Shown: positions 6,465 through 14,216 of the stretch, in pieces | Layout of the letters: each line of letters opens with the position of its first letter | Position numbering within the stretch: the first letter of the stretch is position 1 | NCBI GenBank assembly: GCA_028875335.1 | Contig: JAPPEF010000154.1 | Span: forward strand, 1 to 20,846 | DNA from: Gemmatimonadota bacterium | GTDB lineage: Bacteria > Latescibacterota > UBA2968 > UBA8231 | DNA length: 20,846 bases | Direction of reading: 5' to 3' | The notes under the pieces: model-generated | The model's database searches: none | Told to the model about the DNA's origin: nothing | Seen by the model: only the letters and a program-made list of their open reading frames with translations | Made by a program: the position numbers and the translations under genes

Positions 6465-6501
6465 CAGCTCCTAGGTCTCCCGTCGCAAGCGATCCTAGGG
6501 C

Positions 6502-7134
6502 CTATTCTTCAAGAAACACATACCGTTCCATTCTCGCCAGTTCGTCGTCATCGACGTATTTTCCGATTTCTCGTCTCCACTGTGCCATGCTTTTGTAGGG
6601 ACGGTATTCTTCAAACTCGTGCGCCATGCGCTTGCCGACCCCTGGGATTGTGAGGAAATCTGCCTCGCTGGCACTGTTGAGTTCGAGCGGCACGAAGACG
6701 TACTGCTCTAGCCGTGCTAGTTCGTCGTCATCGACGTATTTTCCGATTTCTCGTCTCCACTGTGCCATGCTTTTGTAGGGACGGTATTCTTCAAACTCGT
6801 GCGCCATGCGCTTGCCGACCCCCGGCACTATTTTCATTTCGGCGTCGCTGGCGGTGTTGAGGTTGATCGGCAGGAAGAGATTGACATACAGTTCGGCTTG
6901 GACTGAGTCTGCTAAGGTCGAATCCAAATAGGCGTCGAACGCTTCCATGCCGATAAAAGGTCGCCGCGCCATGATCTCCTCAACTAACGCCGAGTCGAGT
7001 TGCGCTAGGGCCAATAGCTGTTCGACGCCGGCTCGGTTGGGGTTGAGTACCGTTTCGTTTTTGCCGACCTGCGCTTGGGCGCTGCTACCATAGAGGAAGA
7101 CAGCTAATACCACGGCTAAAACTACTCGCTGCAT
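6502..7134 (-). CDS. Secreted ComEA-like helix-hairpin-helix protein with a duplicated domain
   Basis: 210 residues. The first 22 (MQRVVLAVVLAVFLYGSSAQAQ) form a clear signal peptide with AQA cleavage. Three helix-hairpin-helix-like units follow: a degenerate one near 27-70 (LNPNRAGVEQLLALAQLD), and two of the canonical INLNTASDAEMKIVPGVGKR type (about 90-141 and 150-201). ComEA-type HhH modules bind double-stranded DNA non-specifically, and secreted forms act in DNA uptake or at the cell surface. The last two units share 38 identical residues with a 60-residue period. The gene follows a small membrane-protein gene by 3 bases, with no competence genes in sight. Confidence 0.88.
   Translation of the reverse strand: MQRVVLAVVLAVFLYGSSAQAQVGKNETVLNPNRAGVEQLLALAQLDSALVEEIMARRPFIGMEAFDAYLDSTLADSVQAELYVNLFLPINLNTASDAEMKIVPGVGKRMAHEFEEYRPYKSMAQWRREIGKYVDDDELARLEQYVFVPLELNSASEADFLTIPGVGKRMAHEFEEYRPYKSMAQWRREIGKYVDDDELARMERYVFLEE
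6539..6642. repeat. Intragenic 104-bp repeat, copy 1
   Basis: Identical base for base to 6719-6822, at a 180-base (60-codon) period within the HhH gene. Identity at silent positions shows that the duplication, or a gene conversion between the copies, is recent. Confidence 0.95.
6719..6822. repeat. Intragenic 104-bp repeat, copy 2
   Basis: Second copy of 6539-6642. The two copies encode the HhH segment from PGVGKRM to DDDELAR at residues about 104-141 and 164-201. Sequence on either side of the identical block has diverged (for example NTASDAEM against NSASEADF), so only the core has been homogenised. Confidence 0.95.
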
Positions 7135-7137
7135 TAC

Positions 7138-7587
7138 TTAGTTCTCCTTTGTTTGTTCCCGGCTCAGCGCTGGGTGTTGGTAAGAATAAAGAAACCCGAT
7201 CAGTCCTAGCTGGACCAGTGCCCCAGGTGCCAACGCCGGCATGGCACCGCCCAACGCTTTAGATAGCAGTTCCAACCCAGTCAGCGTCGGGTACATTTCC
7301 AATTCAAATTCCATATTGGAACTAAGATGAAACCAGAGGCCGACCATGCCGCCTAAGACGAAAGCCAGCATGGTCAGGCGGAACAGGCGCAGGATGATCG
7401 CGCCCCGGTAAAATAGCCGAATCGCCAACAAGACCAACCCGAGTGCCAACAACACCAAGGGCACCTGCTGACGCCATTCTTCAAAATGATCCAGCAGCAG
7501 CAACTCGGTGCCTAGTCCTACGGTTCCTATGACAAAAATCAGCAGGAGACCTCGCCGCAAGGAGATGGCTTTACTCTCGGCCGTCAT
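7138..7587 (-). CDS. Small integral membrane protein, unknown function
   Basis: 149 residues with about four hydrophobic segments: 14-32 (LLIFVIGTVGLGTELLLL), 43-60 (PLVLLALGLVLLAIRLF), 67-88 (LRLFRLTMLAFVLGGMVGLWF) and 120-136 (ALVQLGLIGFLYSY). I do not recognise the family. It starts 4 bases after the MATE gene ends and stops 3 bases before the HhH gene, so it is probably made from the same transcript. Confidence 0.8.
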   Translation of the reverse strand: MTAESKAISLRRGLLLIFVIGTVGLGTELLLLDHFEEWRQQVPLVLLALGLVLLAIRLFYRGAIILRLFRLTMLAFVLGGMVGLWFHLSSNMEFELEMYPTLTGLELLSKALGGAMPALAPGALVQLGLIGFLYSYQHPALSREQTKEN

Positions 7588-7591
7588 GGTC

Positions 7592-8866
7592 TCAAATCCT
7601 CATGGATTTCCAAGCCCCTCCAGCGAAACGCCGCACCGTCAGTATGCCTTGGACGACGCTGAAGACGACCAAGCCGATCCATAGGCCATTGGTGTCTAAG
7701 CCGAGCGTAAAAGCTAGTACATAGCTGACGGGTAGGCGCACTAACCACTGGGATATGAGCGTATAGTTTAGTGCTGGACGAGTATCGCCGGCACCGCGCA
7801 AGCCGCCGCCGCTGACGATGGCCAAGGCCATGAAGGGTTCGGCTAAGCAGATGGCCCATAGGAAGGCAACGCCGATGTGCAACACCTCGGTCTCTTGGGT
7901 GAACAATCCTATATAGGGGACGGCAAATATTACGATGGGCAGACCCAATAGCAGCATGGAGAACGGCCCCACTAACATTGAGGTCCAACCATAGCGGTCG
8001 GCCTGTGGCAGATCGCCAGCGCCGATGTGCTGGCCTACTAGGGTCTGGGCCGCCGTGCCGAAGCTCAGTGAACCGCGCCGCAGAATGCGTTCGAGCTGGT
8101 GGCCGACGGTAAAAGCGGCTACCGCGGCGACAGGGTTTTGGGTTAGGGCGAGAAGTTTTAGAAACACCAAGTTGGAGCCGTTGCGGAAGAGACCTTGGAG
8201 GCCAGCAGGGACGCCGATCTTGAGAATGCGGCGGGCCAAGTTGCGATTGGGGCGGTAAGAGGTCTCGGGGAGGAGGATTAATGCGAAACGACCGCTGTAC
8301 AAGACCCACAATCCGACGATCAAGCCGGTTATTTGGCCAATGATAGTACCAGTGACGGCACCGACTATGCCCAGCGCGGGCAGGCCCCAAGCTCCGAAGA
8401 TCAGTCCATAGCTGAATAGCAGTTTGACGGCGCTGGTCAACAGGCTCAAATACAGCGGAGTGCGCGTATCGCCGGCACCGTACAGGCAGTTGTGGATCGC
8501 GTAGTTGAGGCCGAGGAAAACGAGACCTGCGAAGAATACCAGTAAGTAGGGTACGCCGAGGCGGGCGACGGAGTCGGTGGGGCTGAAGAAATGGAGCGCC
8601 GGGGCGGAGATAGCCATGCCGACGAGGCCAAACCCCACGCTGATTAGCGCGACTAGAGTGAGGGCCTGTTTGGCGGTGGAACTGGCGTGGTCGGGATTGC
8701 GGGCACCGACGGCTTGGGCAACGAGGGTAAAGGCACCGGAAGTCACCGAAACCATGGTGATTCTGATAACCATCGTCAGCGTAGTGGCGATGCCGACGGC
8801 GGACATGGAATCGACACCCAGATGGCCTACCATATAGATGTCGGCCAAGCTGATGACATTTTCCAA
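7592..8866 (-). CDS. MATE-family multidrug/Na+ antiporter (start uncertain)
   Basis: At least 424 residues with about 12 membrane segments in two related halves. The opening LADIYMVGHLGVDSMSAVGIATT is the typical MATE helix-1 pattern, and GAGDTRTPLYLSL and GAGDTRPALNYTL are the equivalent motifs of the two halves. MATE proteins export cationic drugs or metabolites using a Na+ or H+ gradient. The TTG at 8866 given here lies inside the first helix. In the same frame the upstream codons read RKIDLALVRPIYGLTIPVFLGSQ, a normal MATE N-terminus, but no ATG, GTG or TTG precedes them before the stop at 8969-8971. The nearby ATG at 8954 is one base out of frame, so a single-base indel is suspected. The gene follows the hydrolase by about 20 bases. 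Confidence 0.85.
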   Translation of the reverse strand: MENVISLADIYMVGHLGVDSMSAVGIATTLTMVIRITMVSVTSGAFTLVAQAVGARNPDHASSTAKQALTLVALISVGFGLVGMAISAPALHFFSPTDSVARLGVPYLLVFFAGLVFLGLNYAIHNCLYGAGDTRTPLYLSLLTSAVKLLFSYGLIFGAWGLPALGIVGAVTGTIIGQITGLIVGLWVLYSGRFALILLPETSYRPNRNLARRILKIGVPAGLQGLFRNGSNLVFLKLLALTQNPVAAVAAFTVGHQLERILRRGSLSFGTAAQTLVGQHIGAGDLPQADRYGWTSMLVGPFSMLLLGLPIVIFAVPYIGLFTQETEVLHIGVAFLWAICLAEPFMALAIVSGGGLRGAGDTRPALNYTLISQWLVRLPVSYVLAFTLGLDTNGLWIGLVVFSVVQGILTVRRFAGGAWKSMRI

Positions 8867-8973
8867 TTGGGAACCTAGAAATACTGGAATGGTCAGCCCG
8901 TAGATGGGGCGGACTAGCGCTAGGTCGATTTTGCGCGGGACGGCGATAGAACATCTCTTATGTAAGTGTTAAT

Positions 8974-9873
8974 TCATTCAACTTTCAACGTTTCGTTGAA
9001 GAAACTAATTGTGCGCTCCCAGGCCAGTTTGGCGGCGGCTTCGTCGTAGCGGGGCGTGGTGTCGTTGTGGAAGCCGTGGTTGACACCTGGATACATGTGC
9101 ATCACATAGTTGATGTCGGCTTCTTTTAGCGCGGCCTCGTACGCCGGCCAACCGACGTTGATTCTCTCATCTAGTTCGGCATAGTGGATCAGTAGCCGCG
9201 CCTTGATTTTGGGCACGTCTTCAGCCGCTGGTTGTCGGCCGTAAAAGGGCACGGCTGCGGAGATTACTTCTGGGATGCGCACGGCTAGCGTGTTGGACAT
9301 GCCGCCGCCGAAGCAGAAGCCGACTACGCCCACTTTGCCGCTACAGGCGGGATGTGCTTTGAGATATTGGGCGGCCGCAATGAAGTCTTGCGTTATCTTC
9401 TCCCGGTCGAGTTGTCGTTGCAGTACCCGCCCTTCGTCGTCCGTGCCTGGATAGCCGCCCAGCGGTGCCAGCGCATCTGGGGCCAGCGCCAGAAAACCGG
9501 CCGTAGCCACGCGGCGTGCGACGTCTTCGACATAGGGGTTTAGCCCTCTGTTTTCGTGGATGACGAGGACGCCTGGGATTTTGCTTTCCTCTTCAGTCGT
9601 GGGCTGTACGAGGGCGGCGCTCGTCTCTTCGTGTCCCTGTGGGGAAGGATAGGACACGTACTCGGTGGCAATGCGTTCGTCGTCTGCGGCCACTTGCTGG
9701 GCCAAGGCGTAGTTGGGAGTGAGGCTGTCCAACAGCGCGGCAGCCGTCAGGCCGCCGATGGCGAAACGGGTAGCATCATCGAGAAACTGGCGGCGGTCAA
9801 TGTCGCCGTGGACGTAGCGGTCGTATAAGGCGAGCAGTTGTGGATCGTATTCAGCAGCGGTTTTCCGTTCCAT
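8974..9873 (-). CDS. Dienelactone hydrolase-family protein with Tat-like signal
   Basis: 299 residues. The N-terminus has a twin-arginine motif (DRRQFLDD, Arg27-Arg28) and a hydrophobic stretch to about residue 58 ([15 protein letters not shown]...YALAQ), as in YghX-like members exported by the Tat route. The alpha/beta hydrolase core carries the DLH nucleophile elbow GFCFGG with Cys187. Asp235 (YAELDERIN) and His266 (VNHGFHN) complete the triad. [22 protein letters not shown] is the family's oxyanion-side motif. Classical DLH opens dienelactones in chloroaromatic breakdown; the YghX branch has no settled substrate. It lies between the ATPase (52 bases upstream) and the MATE gene. Confidence 0.9.
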   Translation of the reverse strand: MERKTAAEYDPQLLALYDRYVHGDIDRRQFLDDATRFAIGGLTAAALLDSLTPNYALAQQVAADDERIATEYVSYPSPQGHEETSAALVQPTTEEESKIPGVLVIHENRGLNPYVEDVARRVATAGFLALAPDALAPLGGYPGTDDEGRVLQRQLDREKITQDFIAAAQYLKAHPACSGKVGVVGFCFGGGMSNTLAVRIPEVISAAVPFYGRQPAAEDVPKIKARLLIHYAELDERINVGWPAYEAALKEADINYVMHMYPGVNHGFHNDTTPRYDEAAAKLAWERTISFFNETLKVE

Positions 9874-9925
9874 GGTTATCTCCTATTTGATTTCACTATG
9901 ACAATTCGCACAGTGGAAATGTCAG

Positions 9926-10669
9926 TCACGCCTTATGCCACTGTAAAAAGCGGCGGCGCACCTCGGCGAGACGGCGCTCCTTATCGGCGATCATTTCTGC
10001 TAAGAAAGCGCGACAGTTTTGCTCGCGTTGCTCGTCGCGCGGCGCGTGGTCTAACAGACCCTTTTGTGGGTCGTAAATGAGGCGATGTTCTTCGTTTCCG
10101 TCGCTGTAGTAGATCTTGTTGATGATGCGGCGCGTGGTGGTATCCTTGATGCGCCGCTGAGGGGGATTGCCGCCTTCGAGGCAAATGAAAACGAGTAGGT
10201 TAATGGCGCGGAACTGCGCTTCGGGTACTTGATTTGTCTCGACGATTTGGTGGTGGATCTCATCGAGGTCGTCGGCGTGGACATTGCTGACTAGCGTGTG
10301 TCCGGCGTCGCCTAGAGAGAAGAAAGCGCGCAGGTCGTCTCCCCACAGATAGGTCGGGGGCGGATGGTCGCTCAATTCGTTGGAGATGACGCAGGACTTG
10401 GTTGCGCCAATGGAGGATACCTCGCCCGGAAGTGCGGTGACAAAAGGGTGGTCGGCTCCGACGAAACTGAGCAGGGCGTGCATGGTGGTGGTCTTGCCGA
10501 TGCCACCAGGCCCCGAACCGGTGACGTAGGAAGCCCCGCGCCAGATGTGAGAGGCTAAAAAGGCGGCCAATTCCAAATCGACGGTCTGCACTTCGATGAG
10601 ATCGATGAGCGAGCGGGTGCGATTCTCGGGATTGTCCAACTTTTGCAGATATTCTAGATCAGTTGCCAT
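9926..10669 (-). CDS. P-loop ATPase resembling secretion (GspE/VirB11) ATPases
   Basis: 247 residues. Walker A is GPGGIGKT at 53-60. YLWGDDLRAFF is a possible Walker B region, and HTLVSNVHADDLDEIHHQIV resembles the His-box strand of type II/IV secretion ATPases (GH.v.sT.Ha). The protein is much shorter than GspE, PilT or CpaF and lacks their N-terminal domain, and no pilin or secretion-channel genes are nearby. The C-terminal tail (210-247) is charged and helical. It may be a stand-alone regulatory NTPase. It lies between the LamG-esterase (11 bases upstream) and the hydrolase gene. Confidence 0.65.
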   Translation of the reverse strand: MATDLEYLQKLDNPENRTRSLIDLIEVQTVDLELAAFLASHIWRGASYVTGSGPGGIGKTTTMHALLSFVGADHPFVTALPGEVSSIGATKSCVISNELSDHPPPTYLWGDDLRAFFSLGDAGHTLVSNVHADDLDEIHHQIVETNQVPEAQFRAINLLVFICLEGGNPPQRRIKDTTTRRIINKIYYSDGNEEHRLIYDPQKGLLDHAPRDEQREQNCRAFLAEMIADKERRLAEVRRRFLQWHKA

Positions 10670-10680
10670 CGTTACAGCCT

Positions 10681-12312
10681 TTAGCGGTGGTGTTTGGCGA
10701 AGAAGTCGAATATGGACGGCAGCGAGACTTCGACGACTGTGGGGAAGTCGAAATCGAGAAAACCGCCGTGGTCGTATCCTGCTAAAACCTGTGTTATGTG
10801 GGGAGCGCCCGTGCGCTTGGCAAAGGCTTCAATGGCAGCAAACTGCGGTTCTAGGCGTGGAAAGAGGAAGTCTTTGTCGCCAATAATCCAGTAGGTGGGC
10901 AACTCGCGCAGCGCTTCCAGTTGATCGGGACTCCAAGGGCTGGCGATCGGTGCTACGGCCGCGTAAAAATCGGGCTTGTCGCTGGCCAAACGCAGCGTTC
11001 CTGCGGCCCCCATAGAGTGGCCGACGCCGTAGATGCGCTTGGTGTCGATCAGCCACTGGTGTTGCACTTGTGCTACTACGTCGAGGATGTCCTGCTGACC
11101 TGCGGCGCGATAGCCAACTTGTCCCCGACCATAGGGACAGACGACGATCCAGCCCTTTTCCTCGGCGCGTTCCTCCAGCGTATAGCGTTCAAACAACACT
11201 GTTTCATCTTCGCCACCGCCGTGCAGGGCAACGACTAGTGAGACAGGGGTGTCACCCTGCCAAGAGTTGGGCACGTACACTTCGTAGAATTGTTCAGACT
11301 GATCTACATCGCTCCAGTACGAGAGTTTGAGATGGCCTCGCTGCGAATGCAGAGCGGAATGTCCCTGCCGGACGGATTGCAAAGCTGCGCCGATTCGCTC
11401 GACCAATGCAGCACGCAATTCTTTTGTGTCAGCACCGTTATCAATCTGGCGCGCCTGCCGGATGAGTGCGGCAATGACAAAGTGGTCGCGGGGGTCTATT
11501 TGCAGATCGTTTAGCCCTTGTTCCAATTGGCCGACAGCAGGGCGCGCGCGCAGTTCGGTAGGGAAGCGCATTTCTGGACGCACGAGATTGTCAGCGATTA
11601 TTAGCTCATCGAAGCGCATATCGTTTTCCCAGACGCCGGTGCGCAGGGACGCTCGGTCGAGGCCGACTTTATCGGTAATGACGTCGTAATTGGGCGAGCC
11701 ATTTACCTGTAAGGTGCCCTCTGTATGCACCTGAGTAGGCAGACCCTGTTCGCCGTAGTTGAGCGTGCCGAGGAACCCGCCGTTGCGGTAGATCTCAACC
11801 CCTGATCCCGTTCCGACAAAGGCGACATGGGTCCACTGCCAAGGCTCGATCAAGACGGGTTGTTGGTCCGTAGTGAATTCTTCGCCTAGGCGCAGGATCA
11901 ACGGCAAAGCGCCGCGTGGCAACTGACGCTGAGTGACCTGTTGAAAGCCGACGCGCCAAATCCAAGGGTGCTCTTCGCTTTGGGTTACAAAATTGAGTAC
12001 ATCACCGTGCCCGTAACGCTGAGAGGTCCATTCTAGTTTGATCCAGAACTGGATAGAGAACTTGCCATCGCCGACCACATCGCGAGCATCTTCGTAGCGC
12101 AAGGCGTCTAAGCGCGATAGGCGCACCGCTTTGCCCGATACTCCGTCGATTTGCTCTGCTTGACGCAGGAGTTTAAATGCCGCTGCGCCAGATTGACTGA
12201 TAAATCCCTGCGAGTCTTGGCTGTCAAAAGACCAGTGCATAGGAGCCGCTTCCTCTCCCCATAGATGGTTTGTGCCAGTGAGGATCAGAAGGACGAAAAA
12301 TAGTGGGTACAT
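10681..12312 (-). CDS. Secreted LamG-like + alpha/beta-hydrolase (esterase) protein
   Basis: 543 residues. A signal peptide (MYPLFFVLLILTGTNHLWG) is followed by a LamG/concanavalin-like beta-sandwich (about 25-245, with FSIQFWIKLEW and WQWTHVAFVGTGSGVEIYRNG). A helical linker (260-325) leads to an esterase domain of the feruloyl-esterase/PHB-depolymerase type (325-543). Catalytic residues are Ser433 in GHSMGAAG, Asp near 479-481 in GDKDFLFP and His515 in GYDHGGF; the oxyanion region is ALHGGGED. LamG domains bind sugars or surface ligands, so the enzyme probably works outside the cytoplasm on a polymer- or sugar-linked ester. Its place beside the mannonate genes hints at polysaccharide use. 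Confidence 0.82.
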   Translation of the reverse strand: MYPLFFVLLILTGTNHLWGEEAAPMHWSFDSQDSQGFISQSGAAAFKLLRQAEQIDGVSGKAVRLSRLDALRYEDARDVVGDGKFSIQFWIKLEWTSQRYGHGDVLNFVTQSEEHPWIWRVGFQQVTQRQLPRGALPLILRLGEEFTTDQQPVLIEPWQWTHVAFVGTGSGVEIYRNGGFLGTLNYGEQGLPTQVHTEGTLQVNGSPNYDVITDKVGLDRASLRTGVWENDMRFDELIIADNLVRPEMRFPTELRARPAVGQLEQGLNDLQIDPRDHFVIAALIRQARQIDNGADTKELRAALVERIGAALQSVRQGHSALHSQRGHLKLSYWSDVDQSEQFYEVYVPNSWQGDTPVSLVVALHGGGEDETVLFERYTLEERAEEKGWIVVCPYGRGQVGYRAAGQQDILDVVAQVQHQWLIDTKRIYGVGHSMGAAGTLRLASDKPDFYAAVAPIASPWSPDQLEALRELPTYWIIGDKDFLFPRLEPQFAAIEAFAKRTGAPHITQVLAGYDHGGFLDFDFPTVVEVSLPSIFDFFAKHHR

Positions 12313-12356
12313 GCGCTTCTCCTAGATGAATTGGTCGAGATATTCTCCATACACAG

Positions 12357-12962
12357 TCACGCGGGCGGAACCAAGCGTTCGTAGCGATAGATCTCTGGCT
12401 TCTCCGCGCGCAATCGCAAATAATCTTCTCGGTCGATGGCGTACTCTTCCTTGTCGCAATGGGCATCCCATTTGGGGACGTAGTGGGTCCGGCGGCCTTG
12501 GTGGGACATGCCCATTTTTTGCAGCGCTCGGCCGGAAGCTAGATTGTCCTTCAGGTGCGACGCCTCCATCCGCTCGAGGCCGAGTTCCTCAAAGCCGAAG
12601 GCCACGGTGGTGCGGCCAGCCTCGGTGGCGTAGCCCTTGCCCCAGAACGGCCGGCCGTACCAGTAGCCCATGCCGGCTCGGCTTTCATTGCCGCCAATTC
12701 CGATGAAACCGACTAGCACTTGGCTTGCTCGTTCCTCCACGGCGAAGTTCAGCGCTCCTCCGGCATCGTAGCTAGGTTGGTGTTTGGCGATCCAGCGCCG
12801 GGCCATGTCCTCGCTGTAGGGATACTTTACTGCAACTAGTGTGGAGGCTACCGCTTCGTCGCCGACTAGGTGGTTGACCTCGGTATAGTCCGCCAGTGCA
12901 AAGGGACGCAGCAGCAGTCTCGCCGACTCCAGTACTGGGTACTCGGCGGAGACCTTTCTCAT
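12357..12962 (-). CDS. GNAT-family N-acetyltransferase (RimJ/RimL-like)
   Basis: 201 residues. The opening LESARLLLRPFALADYTEV is the usual RimJ-type start (T.RL.LRp....D...v). GYWYGRPFWGKGYATEAG holds the acetyl-CoA pyrophosphate loop, and ERMEASHLKDNLASGRALQKMGM is the N..S..v..K.GF motif. The acceptor could be a protein N-terminus, an amino sugar or a drug. The ATG overlaps the stop of the enolase-superfamily gene as ATGA, showing tight translational coupling. The frame stays open further upstream, but that part is the reverse-frame shadow of the enolase gene, so the ATG at 12962 is the natural start. Confidence 0.88.
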   Translation of the reverse strand: MRKVSAEYPVLESARLLLRPFALADYTEVNHLVGDEAVASTLVAVKYPYSEDMARRWIAKHQPSYDAGGALNFAVEERASQVLVGFIGIGGNESRAGMGYWYGRPFWGKGYATEAGRTTVAFGFEELGLERMEASHLKDNLASGRALQKMGMSHQGRRTHYVPKWDAHCDKEEYAIDREDYLRLRAEKPEIYRYERLVPPA

Positions 12963-14203
12963 CCAGCCTCGAGGATGGAGCCTTCGCGTTGTGTGCGTTC
13001 GTAGAGGCGAGCGAATTCTTCTGAGCCGTCGTCTTGGCGCAGTTCGAAGCGATGGCCGCGAATCGTTCCCTCTTGGTACCCCATTAGGGATTCTAGATTG
13101 GGGAAGCCCACTGAGTACAGCGTGCCGCCTCCGGGTAGAGTCGTGACTCCGAGGACTCTCGGCGTTTCTCTCGGCGGTCTGTTGACTAGGCGCTCGAGTT
13201 CTTCTTCTCGCACATCTACTCCCAGACCCGGTCCTTCTGGGACCGGAGAGCATCCCTCGATGACGGGAATGCGGGTCGCCGCCAGATCCTCGACGTAGTT
13301 GTCGTCGAGCGTGATGGTATGGGCGACCTTTGGCAGAACGGCTCCCAAGTGCAGGGCGAAGGCGGTGACTAAGGTTCCGCCCGTGAGTTGAATGACCGAG
13401 GGAATGTTTGCTTTTGAGTAGGCGAAGCCGCGATGCAAGGCGTCGCCGAAACCGCCGCAGTACTCGCCGATGATGTAGCCGTCGGCGAGCCCGTGCAGCA
13501 TCTCCTGCATACCGCCGAGCGGTGGCACGTGCATGTAGAGCGGGAGGTCGGTCTTCTCCCGCAGCCGTCGCCAACCGTCGATGTCGGACAGGACCAAGGG
13601 GTCTTCCACGCAGCCCACTACCCAAGACTTCTCCAGCCGCTTGAGGATCGGCAGGACCACGCCGAGGGAGCGGTTGTGGTTGAAGTCGTACTGGATGCGA
13701 AAGCGATCAGGGGCGGTTTGCTCCACGGCCTCGTTCTGCTCAAATACGTCGTAGTGGTGGCAGGTGTGCATTTTGAACAGCATGTAGCCTTGGTCAACGG
13801 CGCGCTGTACCTCCCGGCTCAGCACGTCCGGGGGTGAGGGTCGAGTCCACGCAGCTACTGCGACCCGGTCCCGCACCTTCGTTCCCATCAGCTTGTAGGC
13901 GGGGATTTCCAGGTACTTGCCCATTGCGTCGTAGAGCGCCGCCGACAGCCCCAAGCACCACTGGCTGAGGCCGATGTTGAGATCGTGATTGATAAAATCA
14001 AAGGGATTGCGCCCGATCAGCGGCTCGACAGCCGACTTGTCGGGCGCGTAGCAGCGGTACTCGCCGTAGCCGACGATCCCGTTGTCGAGACTGACTTTGA
14101 AGACCACGCGCTGGTGGAGTGCTGATAGGAATGGTGGATAGTCGGGTACCTCTGGTAGGATTTCTGGTTCGATACAATAGACGTCGATATCGTCGATCTT
14201 CAT
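12959..14203 (-). CDS. Enolase-superfamily (mandelate racemase/muconate lactonizing-like) protein with altered active site
   Basis: 414 residues: an N-terminal capping domain (1-110, with HQRVVFKVSLDNGIVGYGEY), a beta-barrel domain and a C-terminal closing strand (GLGVDV). Metal-binding positions visible are Asp173 (QYDFN) and Glu200 (CVEDP). Two expected features differ. The KxK motif reads K144-M-H146, and the third acidic metal ligand, usually in an aDE-type strand, is replaced by YMHVPPLGG (about 223-231). Family members act on sugar acids such as mannonate, gluconate or galactonate. The UxuA-type gene 13 bases upstream points to the same pathway, but the altered residues leave the reaction open. 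Confidence 0.82.
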   Translation of the reverse strand: MKIDDIDVYCIEPEILPEVPDYPPFLSALHQRVVFKVSLDNGIVGYGEYRCYAPDKSAVEPLIGRNPFDFINHDLNIGLSQWCLGLSAALYDAMGKYLEIPAYKLMGTKVRDRVAVAAWTRPSPPDVLSREVQRAVDQGYMLFKMHTCHHYDVFEQNEAVEQTAPDRFRIQYDFNHNRSLGVVLPILKRLEKSWVVGCVEDPLVLSDIDGWRRLREKTDLPLYMHVPPLGGMQEMLHGLADGYIIGEYCGGFGDALHRGFAYSKANIPSVIQLTGGTLVTAFALHLGAVLPKVAHTITLDDNYVEDLAATRIPVIEGCSPVPEGPGLGVDVREEELERLVNRPPRETPRVLGVTTLPGGGTLYSVGFPNLESLMGYQEGTIRGHRFELRQDDGSEEFARLYERTQREGSILEAG

Positions 14204-14216
14204 CCGTGACTCCTCC

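Noticed and set aside
6539..6822. The two 104-bp repeats as a CRISPR or mobile element
   Set aside because: There are only two copies, in frame within one gene at an exact 60-codon period, so this is a protein-domain duplication.
7584..8954. A 456-codon open frame on the minus strand
   Set aside because: Its product is Arg/Pro/His-rich with no fold-like pattern and is an out-of-frame shadow of the MATE gene. Only its ATG is of interest, as the possible original MATE start.
12963..13625. Upstream in-frame extension of the GNAT gene to 422 codons
   Set aside because: The extension is low-complexity Arg/Ser-rich sequence lying wholly under the enolase-superfamily gene; the ATG at 12962 with ATGA coupling is the sensible start.
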